Shown here one piece after another: positions 56,460-64,000 of a stretch of 64,000 nucleotides of DNA. The stretch comes from Canna indica (lineage: Eukaryota; Streptophyta; Magnoliopsida; Zingiberales; Cannaceae), in contig CP136897.1 of assembly GCA_034359265.1 (NCBI GenBank), positions 25,848,001 to 25,912,000 on the forward strand, in the 5' to 3' direction. The position numbers and the translations under genes were made by a program. The notes under the pieces were generated by a model. That model searched no databases. It was not told the DNA's origin and saw only the letters and a list, made by a program, of their open reading frames with translations. Position 1 is the stretch's first letter. Every line of letters starts with the position of its first letter.

Positions 56460-56882
56460 TAGGGGTGTAATCGAGCCAAGCTAAGCCGAGCTTGCTTGTG
56501 CTCGAGCTCAGCTCATTTAAGAAATGTCGAGCTCGAGCTCGAACTCAAGCTCGATCGAGCTTCAATATCCAGGCTCGAGCTCGGCTCCTATAAGCTCGTT
56601 TAGGCTCGTTTATTTTTCTCAAGCGTGACCGAGCTCATTCAAGCTCGATTAAGCTCGGCTCGACTCAGGTTTATGCTCAACCCCATATGAAATATTAATA
56701 TTTATATAATTATATATAAATATAGCCGCTCAAGTCGAGTATTACTTAGCTCGAGCTCGACTCGCTCGTTTGTAAAGCTCGACTCGAGTTCGGCTCGAGC
56801 TTGATAAGATCGAGTCGAGTTTGAGTTTTCATCGAGTCGATCTCGTATAGCTCATGAGCTGCTTGGCTCACTTACACCCCTA
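56460..56882. mobile_element. hAT-type MITE with 8-bp target duplication
   Basis: The 423-bp element has the terminal inverted repeat TAGGGGTGTAA / TTACACCCCTA and a perfect 8-bp duplication GGCAGAAT (56452-56459 and 56883-56890). Both are diagnostic of the hAT superfamily. The interior is packed with GAGCTCGAGCTCG and related palindromic phrases and has no reading frame, so it depends on a transposase from elsewhere. The host sequence without it is seen at 33648-33663. Confidence 0.93.
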
Positions 56883-57917
56883 GGCAGAATACATATGAAT
56901 CAGTATTAGGGCTTGACACTTTTTGTGTACCCTAGCCGTATTCGGGACATTGTAACTGAGGGACTTAGTTGCACGGTAACTAATCACCGAAGGACGTTCA
57001 ATCCTTATAGATTGAACCTCACACTATCCGAGTAGTCATGACACGTTGCTAGACGTCAATCTTGACTTGTGAGTGGAGTCTCTCACGACCACACTAAATG
57101 AGTTTAGTGGTGGCTCGTAAGATTCAAATAGAAGTCATTCTATCGGATCCGACTTCGTTATGCACAACTCACTACTGGCTTAGTGTGGGGCCCAATGGGT
57201 CACATACAACAGGCTAACCTCGTAACAGACCTTATGAGATAAATTCTGAATGCGGAACTCGATCACGGATCTCGTTTACGAACATGAAAGGGAAGTTCTT
57301 TCCTATAGAAATGAATGAGCGAGGAAGGAGTTGGCACATGCTGCAACCCTAATTTGTAGGGCATCCCTAAATTGTAGGGATTGACACATGATAATATTTC
57401 ATGTAGTTGATTAGATTTAATTATGAATTAAATATTTAATTAACTACTTGACTGGAAATATATTTAATTATGAATTAAATATAATTTGATTTTGAATCAA
57501 ATATACATGGTGGTAAAATTAATTTCTAACCATGAGCCTAACCAATTAATTGGGAATTAATTAATTTGGATAAATCCTAATTAATAAGAATTTGATTTAT
57601 GGAGATACATCATAAAATTAATAGATATATGATTTATGAGGATAAATCATAATTCTATTAATTAAAAAGAAAATGAATTATTTAGATAAAGCTCTTTTAA
57701 TTTGTTTAGGGAATCGGTTTATTTAGATAATTATCATTCTTTTTTATAGGCTCTTAATTTATGGAGAGAAATTAAAGTTTATATTTTATTTTAATTTCGA
57801 ATTAATTATGAGAGCATTAAAATATAAAATAAATTTAGGCAAACTCCAGAATTTCAAATTTCGAGGAGAGAGTTTTTTGGGGGTCGGGTCTACGTTTGTA
57901 GCCCCCCTCCCCCCCTC

Positions 57918-57923
57918 TATAAA
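57918..57923 (+). promoter_or_regulatory. TATA box of the family G LTR
   Basis: TATAAA follows a C-rich run (CCCCCCTCCCCCCCTC) and precedes TTGTGGCTGAACACCCC, a typical LTR promoter arrangement. Confidence 0.6.
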
Positions 57924-58553
57924 TTGTGGCTGAACACCCCATAGGAAGGGTTAGTTAATTAGTTCTTCATCTTCTTGGAGAAGATCAAGGACTTGATTCT
58001 TTAGAGGCTTCTTGAAGAGAAAGGCTCCAAAGAACCCTCCTCCTCTCCATTGGTGGCCGGCCATCTACTTCCTCCTTCTCGGACTTTTACGAAGCCAAAT
58101 AGGAGGTGTCTTCTACTTGGGTGTGCCACCTATTTCATCCACTTGGAGGATTGCGAAAAAGGACAGAGAGGTATTCTTTGATCTACCTCCTCGTTCAGTT
58201 GTTTTCCATCTCCTCTTCCTCTCATTTTGGAGCTCGGTTCTTGGTGGAAGGGCCAGCCTAGCTCTTGAGGTTTCAGGGTTTGAGAAAGCATCTCGGTTGA
58301 GCCACGACGAGTCCGGTTGTTCGCTACCCCTTTGTTGGGAGGCGCTTGGGGTGGACTATCATTGGAGGACGTGCGTGTGCGCGTCTTGATACAGGAATAG
58401 GAGCACCCTATCCAACTGTTGTATAAGGTATACCTTCCCCCTTCTATGCGTAGATTGAATTCCTTAATTGTTTCTAAAGTAGATCATTGTTTTGGGATGT
58501 TTTGAATTTTTTAAATCTCTATTTCTACTGCATTTCTTATTCCCATCCCAACA

Positions 58554-58949
58554 GTGGTACCATAGCCTCCATTAGCAAAATTTTGGAATTTTTATTTCGC
58601 GTTTGGGTCACGTTTACGAACTGTTCGCTCCCTAAACGTCAAGCTGCCCGGTTTTAGTTTTCGGGGGTTTTTGAGTCATTTTCATGGCTCCACAATTCAT
58701 ATGATGAATCGAGGTGGAAACCTACTGTCCATATTGATTTTGGACAGAATTTAAACTAAAAAATCTCATGGATTCATGGTTGAATAGCCCCGAGAACCGA
58801 AAAAAATCAGCATGTGTAGTTTGGACCATTTTGGGTGGAAACGTGATCGGATTTGCGCGATTTCGGATTCTGTTTTTTTCTTTCTTTTTCATATATGATG
58901 TGATGCATGAAAGGATCATTATGGATGAGCCCTATGTGCATGTGATTGT
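58554..58949 (+). other. Primer-binding site and leader of the family G copia element
   Basis: TGGTACCATAGCC at 58555-58567 resembles TGGTATCAGAGCC (two changes). The leader that follows repeats 48110-48350 closely. No gag follows because an LTR is inserted at 58950. Confidence 0.65.
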
Positions 58950-59248
58950 TGTTGGCCCAAGGGTTCCCCCTAGGCTGCGATCTCTATTTTGATGATAACA
59001 TACATGTATTTAATATATTTGTGAAGTTTTAAGTTCAGGTTGAGGTTACGATACGCGCGTGAACTTCACACGGAGAAATGCAAAAATTGACAGAAAAGGG
59101 CTCCGACGTAAATTGAGTAGAGTTCATAGATCACCAAGTAGATTCTATGTAATATATTTGTAATGTTATCCAAGTCAAAACATGGTAACAGAACCAGGAA
59201 ACAAAGCGCGTAATAAAATAAGTGAAAAAAAATAGCCTCGGCCCAGGT

Positions 59249-59470
59249 TCGGTCGACTGGTTGGTTGACAGAACAAGGCAAAAAATTGGCAGTAGACTAT
59301 TCGATCGACCGAACGATGCAAAAAATTGGCAGTAGCCAATTCGGTCGACCAAATGAGGCAAAAATCGGCAGTGGCCAATTCGGTCGACCGGTTGGTCGAC
59401 CGGACAAGGCAAAAAATTAGCAATAGCCAATTCGGTCGACCAAACAAGGAGAAAAATTGGCAGTAGCCTA
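59249..59470. repeat. U3 minisatellite, about 40-bp unit, five units
   Basis: Five units of 39-52 bp each contain a GGTCGACC palindrome or close variant and the hairpin ATTGGCAGTAGCCAAT or a near variant. The fourth unit has two palindromes in a row (GGTCGACCGGTTGGTCGACC). The unit is the same as at 52115-52240 but the copy number differs. Confidence 0.87.
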
Positions 59471-59534
59471 GCGGTCACTGGGCGGTCGATCGGTTGGTCG
59501 ATTGACGATCGATCGACAAGCAATTGGACGACAT

Positions 59535-59560
59535 CCAACGGGCAGAGAAATGCCCGTTGG
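59535..59560. other. Perfect hairpin upstream of the LTR TATA box
   Basis: The 10-bp arms CCAACGGGCA and TGCCCGTTGG enclose the loop GAGAAA. The TATA box at 59583 begins 22 bases later. The same hairpin, with 9-bp arms, is in the array copies at 12822-12847. Confidence 0.8.
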
Positions 59561-59582
59561 AATGAACTGCCGAGTGAGGGGT

Positions 59583-59590
59583 TATAAATA
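59583..59590 (+). promoter_or_regulatory. TATA box of the LTR at 58950
   Basis: TATAAATA lies in GGTTATAAATACCCC, 22 bases after the hairpin and about 115 bases after the last CCAAT-containing minisatellite unit. Confidence 0.72.
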
Positions 59591-60370
59591 CCCCTCACTA
59601 ACATTCATTAACTCTTCTTAACTAGTCATAAAAGTTTCCTAAGTGAGATTTGTGCCTTCTAAGCTTGATTTGCTTGCGCTTACTTCTTTGATCGACGATT
59701 TCTCTCAAGCGCTCATCTTCCCTCGACTTTGGCTCCGATTCGACCTCAACATCTTGTGGAGTTGGAGGCATTGAAGGCTTGGAAAAGAGCTATTAATTGT
59801 GGTTTACTCTTTAGCTCCTTTCATTGTAATTTTACTTGTTATTTGAACTTGTTTCTTCATTGTTAGCTAAAAAGATATGAACTATTCACATTCACCGAAA
59901 AAATGACATAAGCACAAACATTTGTGCTTGACGACACTCTTCTACTAGTCAATTTAATGAAGCCTTTTCCTCTTCTTCATCTTAGTAAGAACCTTCTTCT
60001 GAGTCCCCCCAAGCCCCCAAGGGGGATGTAGCAGCCAACAACAACAGTTTAACCAACAAGAGGGGAGGGCACCGTTCCTCCACTACGTTCACTACCACCT
60101 AGCAAGTATAAACACTTAGGGTTGGCTTTTTAGAATTGTGTTTTGCTTAGGTGAATAGGTTCGGTTGAGAAGGAAGGCCTCGGTTGTATTCAAAGGAAAA
60201 AACATAGTCTATAAAGTGTTAGTTAGAAATCCTTGATGTGGAGCCTAGGTAGTGGAGTAGTCGATTGGCCAAACCAATATAATTACTCGTCTTTGCACTG
60301 CTCGTTTGATTGTGCTTATTTGCTATTTATTATTCATCAAGCATGTCTATCTAGTAACATGTTAATTTTG

Positions 60371-62739
60371 TGTCACGCCCCAACCAAGCGTACGCGTGAC
60401 CGGCCAAGGTACGTGTCGGTACCCCGAAGCCTACCCTACGCACTGATCAACAACTCATAAAATACAACCAGACTAACATCGAAATCATAAACAAAAGCAA
60501 TAGTACCAAACTGTATTAGCTGTTTGAAAATAGTTTAACCAAACCAAGTTCGAAAACATCACAAGTTTATAAACAAACCTCTAAGGGTTTTCAAAGAACA
60601 TCTCAATGTTTATAGAACAACATAGTGCATACACACGACTCTACTCAAACACGACTATGACTATAATGCTACCAGCTACGAGATCTGCACCCATGCTCAC
60701 CCTCCAATCGCACCAGGACACCAAGCCGTACCTCACTGGTCGGGCTCTGCAAAACAACAATAATGAAACTGTGAGTTCGCGAGGAACTCGGTGAGCGATT
60801 CTTCCGAACCTCCACTTAAAACCACGGCAAGATAACATATACAAGGTATGATGCAAATAAGGAATTAAAATATGATCACACCACAGAAGTTAACCAATCT
60901 ACCAAAACAGAAGAATGGATGAACCGGCCTCTCAGCCCTTATCCATTTCACTAGCTCGGCCACTAATGGCCTAAAAATATATATGGAAGGTTCGGTTCTT
61001 CCCTCTACATGACCAGGCCGGTCGATCACCAAAAACCAGCCCTTATGGGCACTTCATCCTAAACATTGATGTCACGGATCCGTCCTCTAGGAAGGCCACT
61101 AGCCTCAGAATCCTCCGTGTTAGGGATAGCTAGTCCCACCCAACTCGGGTCTACCGTCAGCGTGGCCTGCTCACGAAATCTCAAGACCCTCCGCCACTCG
61201 AGTCTAACACCTAGCGGGCCCGCTGGTGCAATCTCAAGACCCTATAAAATCGTTGAGTAGTGTGGTAGCCCCTCGGCTAACGACACTACTCAGTAAACCA
61301 ACTCAACCACAATCGAAATCAGGTTGTGCATATTCCCCTATGTTTTGCTTTTCCGGGCATTGCCCATATCCGCCCCTGCCCCCTTGGGTCACACTTTTTG
61401 GATGCTGATGTCAGCTAACTAACCCTAGGTGTAGGACCTAGCATGTGTACTTTGTCATTGAGTTCAATATCACAACTAGGTATCGAAACATTTCTTTCTA
61501 AAGTTGTTAGAACTTACCGACAATAGATGAGTACTCGGCCTACCATTGTCAACGACACTTGCCAAAAATAATCATGAGCAACAATTATCATGTGAAAGCC
61601 AAATTAAAGAGGATAAATTCCATTCATTAAACCGATAAGGAACATGCAACATACATAGTAACGATTGCACATAATATCTGAAAATTAATGAAACCTTTCC
61701 TTTGATTCATATACCAAAACAATCCTATCCATGTATGCATTAGCAAGAAAATTTCCATAACCATGAGAATATATATCTATAGTTACTAACAAGTCCTAGG
61801 ATGAACAACAATCATATAATATAATTTCAACCTAACACTAAGCATGTAAGTATGAAACAAGACAACATAACATGAAGCCTAGCATAATAATCCGAACAGT
61901 CCTAAATTTTCCACCAATGCCCTTGCTCGGCCGACTCAAGCAGGGTATCACCTTGCTCGGCCGAGCCCTCTAGGGAAGGTGGACATGGTTACGACAACTA
62001 CGTAAACATCAAACAAAGGATCTAACATTTAACGAACATAGAGCGATCCAAGAGTTGCAAGACGATCAAGGAAATTGGGGAAATTTTTGGCATGACATTT
62101 CCCCTTTTTCCTCCACTCGGCCAGCCCATAAAATACAAAATAAATACAATTTAAAACATAAGATCGTAGGTACACAAATCGTTTAGAGTTTCGACACAAG
62201 AAAACACGTCGATCGACAAGAAACTCGCGAAAGAAACCCGATTTCAAGACTACTAGGGTCGGCCACCCGCCTCCCTTCATAATCACCCTAACCACTCAAC
62301 TTGATCAGATCACAAGGTAACCTTGATAAAAATGAGCTCCGATTTCCTCGAGCGTCGACGTAAACTCGGCCCCGAACACAATCCCTCTCGCTCCCCCTTC
62401 CTCTTGGGATACGTGCGGCTCTCTTCTTGAGACGCACGGCTGGCTTGGGTGAGGGGTTTTATTCCCCTCATCTATTGACTTAAATGCCCCCAATCACTTA
62501 CTTACCTCCTCATCCAACTACACCTAACCCGGATTGAGTCCCGACTCGATCCGCGTACTCAATCTCAACCCAACTTGAGTCAACCAATATACTCATCCAC
62601 CCAATTACCAACATTAGGCTATAATTTAAATTAATTATACCTACTATTCATGGCGATCTCGCGACTCGGCCCGGCTAGCTCCCGACTCGATGGGCTGCAC
62701 CACGAAAAAATTTTATATTAGCAAACCTCGGGTATTACA
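60371..62739 (-). mobile_element. 3' LTR of a minus-strand gypsy element (family B relative)
   Basis: The plus strand starts TGTCACGCCCC and ends CTCGGGTATTACA, 2369 bp; on the element strand it is TGTAATACCCGAG to GGGGCGTGACA. It shares GCGGGCCCGCT, ACTAGCTATCC-type phrases and the start region with the LTR at 37835-40376. A polypurine tract and pol lie to its right, so it is the 3' LTR. Confidence 0.88.
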
Positions 62740-62740
62740 A

Positions 62741-62752
62741 CCTTCCCCCCTT
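62741..62752 (-). other. Polypurine tract of the minus-strand gypsy element
   Basis: The minus strand reads AAGGGGGGAAGG directly before the 3' LTR, the site where plus-strand DNA synthesis starts. Confidence 0.85.
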
Positions 62753-62925
62753 AAGGCAAACTCGTCCTCGAATTTTCTAGATTCATACGGACTTACCAGT
62801 TCTTTGAACAAGAAAGGGTAACGTTCTCTCATGTCCTACTCTAGTTCCCAGGTAGCTTCTTGCCCGGTGTGATGCTCCCACCTAACCTTTAACAAGGGAG
62901 TTTCCTTGGATCTCAGCTTCCTGAT

Positions 62926-64000
62926 CTATCGGTCAAGTATCTCCACTGGCCTCTCCTCATACGAGACCGCCGTGTCCACCTCAACCGCAGTCAGCTCAAT
63001 CACATGGGACTCATCCCTCACATATCTCCGGAGCATTGACACATGGAAAACTGGGTGAACTCTGCTCAGGCCAGGAGGCAAAGCTAGTTCATAAGCAACC
63101 GCGCCTCTCTGCTTGAGAATAGGGAAAGGCCCAATGAACCTAGGGCTCAACTTTCCCTTCTTCCCAAACCAGACTACCCCTTTCATGGGGGAAACCTTTA
63201 GGAAAACCAAGTCGCCCTCAGCGAACTCCAACTCTTTGGCTTTCTTATCGGCATACATTTTTTGGCGACTCTGAGCTGCCAACAGCCTTTCCTTTATCAG
63301 TTATAACTTCTTCACTGCCTCTTCGATCAAGTCAGGTCCTACCATAAGAGTCTCTCCGATCTCAAACCAGCCCACAGGAGATATACATCGTCGCCCATAT
63401 AATGCCTCGAAGGGAGTCATGCCAATGCTATTGTGATAGCTATTGTTCTAGGCGAACTCAATCAACGGCAGGTGTTTCTCCCAATCACCTGCCAGGTCCA
63501 GAACGGAGGCCCTCGGCATGTCTTCCAAGGTTCGAATGGTTCTCTCAGACTATTCGTCTGTCTGCGGATGGAAAGCCGTGCTGAAATGCACTTGAGTGCC
63601 CAAGGCTTCTTGGAAGGACTGTCAAAACCGAGCTTTGAATTGGGTACCTCGATCAAATATGATCATCACTGGGGTACTGTGATAAGCCACAATCCTGTCT
63701 AGAAATAGTCGGGCGTACTGCTCCATAGAAAAGGTCGTTTTCACTTGAATGAAATGTGTGGTCTTGGTTAACCGATCCACTACCACCCAAACGGAGTCAA
63801 AACCTCCTCTTGACTTAGGCAACCCGGTCACTAGGTCCATGGTGATTTTCTCCCACTTCCACTCGGGGACCTCGAGGTTCTGCAGCAGCCCCGCGGGCTT
63901 CAGGTGTTCGGCCTTCACCTGTTGGCAGACCAAACATTTGGATACAAACTCTGCTACCTCTCTCTTCATGCCCTTCCACCAGTAGTGTTGCCTTAAGTCT
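62926..64000 (-). pseudogene. Ty3/gypsy (chromovirus-like) integrase, incomplete at the window edge
   Basis: The minus strand reads MKREVAEFVSKCLVCQQVKA (zinc-binding end), EKITMDLVTGLP and WVVVDRLTKTTHFI (first Asp), and IIFDRGTQFKARF (second Asp). The SERTIRTLEDMPRA and WEKHLPLIEFA blocks follow. After GMTPFEALYGRRC the C-terminal part has [33 protein letters not shown] and [17 protein letters not shown], ending with [12 protein letters not shown], the usual linker into a chromodomain-like tail. Stops in the central part (E*SER near 63554, A*NNSYH near 63450 and near 63300) break it. The N-terminal part of pol lies beyond 64000. Confidence 0.88.

Larger units (their letters stand above)
53385..58553 (+). 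mobile_element. Long copia LTR (family G), holding a solo gypsy LTR and a hAT MITE
   Basis: The LTR starts near TGAAAGTAGTGCCCTTG, as at 32933, and ends ATCCCAACA, followed one base later by the primer-binding-like TGGTACCATAGCC. After removing 53991-56322 and 56460-56890 about 2.4 kb remain. A TATAAA at 57918-57923 follows a C-rich run. The section 58010-58390 has open frames but lies inside the LTR downstream of the TATA box, so I do not call a gene there. The left edge is set by similarity between the two copies. Confidence 0.7.
58950..60370 (+). mobile_element. Copia LTR (TGTTGG family), 3' end cut by a gypsy LTR
   Basis: It starts TGTTGGCCCAAGGGTTCC with GATGATAACATACATG downstream. It holds the minisatellite (59249-59470), a perfect hairpin (59535-59560) and TATAAATA (59583). 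The usual CCCTCTAGTGTGG...CCAACA end is missing because gypsy sequence begins at 60371. Confidence 0.82.

Noticed and set aside
56500..56860. GAGCTCG-rich region as a regulatory island
   Set aside because: It is the interior of a hAT MITE defined by its ends and 8-bp duplication.
58012..58389. 125-residue frame (plus)
   Set aside because: It sits inside the family G LTR between TATA box and LTR end; no recognised domain and no initiation context.
1..64000. A new multi-gene defence or metabolic system
   Set aside because: Only one intact gene is visible; all other coding pieces are recognised retroelement proteins with stops or shifts.

Overview
This window looks like a flowering-plant nuclear chromosome, in a repeat-dense stretch. 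The evidence is layer upon layer of plant-type LTR retrotransposons (Ty1/copia and Ty3/gypsy), a plant L1-type LINE, one CACTA end, a hAT miniature element, and one protein gene from a plant multi-pass membrane family. I see no rRNA, tRNA or CRISPR array and cannot name the species. Only one gene looks intact: a single-exon membrane protein of unknown function at 22295-24430 (+). Almost everything else is mobile-element sequence, mostly decayed.

Layout. 1-9162: minus-strand Ty3/gypsy remnant (integrase piece, primer-binding site, long LTR); the LTR is split by a copia-family insertion (4075-7847, 5-bp duplication AACAA) that itself carries a CACTA terminus. 9163-10802: minus-strand Tat/Athila-like gypsy gag and LTR. 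10803-10947: copia LTR stub. 10948-22019: a LINE interrupted by a copia LTR; a 1576-bp segment spanning the LINE/LTR boundary is repeated exactly five times (11308-19187). 22020-24572: the gene and its short flanks, squeezed between the LINE tail and a solo LTR (24573-25769). 25860-32712: a plus-strand Tat-like gypsy LTR and gag, split by a copia LTR (26884-31990) that holds a second, minus-strand copia element (LTR 29416-31043 plus gag 28236-29348). 32713-37834: LTR fragments and a gypsy C-terminus. 37835-43320: gypsy element with a 5-bp duplication GGTTT, sitting in another gypsy LTR that sits in a copia gag. 43337-47900: decayed Sirevirus-like copia. 48896-50498: solo LTR. 50999-53384: a second copia gag, split by an LTR at its zinc knuckle. 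53385-58949: a long copia LTR and leader holding a solo gypsy LTR (53991-56317) and a hAT MITE (56460-56882). 58950-60370: copia LTR. 60371-64000: minus-strand chromovirus-like gypsy LTR and pol, running off the window.

The dominant repeat is a copia LTR family with TGTTGG...CCAACA ends, about ten insertions here. Its U3 region carries clusters of the palindrome GGTCGACC, in two copies arranged as a roughly 40-bp minisatellite with CCAAT-containing hairpins, followed by a hairpin and a TATA box. The best candidate novelty is the 1576-bp five-copy array. Its inner copies are left-half/right-half chimeras of the two outer copies, as unequal crossing over predicts. No new enzymatic or defence system is visible. 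Coordinates of element ends are exact where terminal motifs and target duplications are stated, otherwise approximate; lineage names are inferred from motifs, not from a database search.
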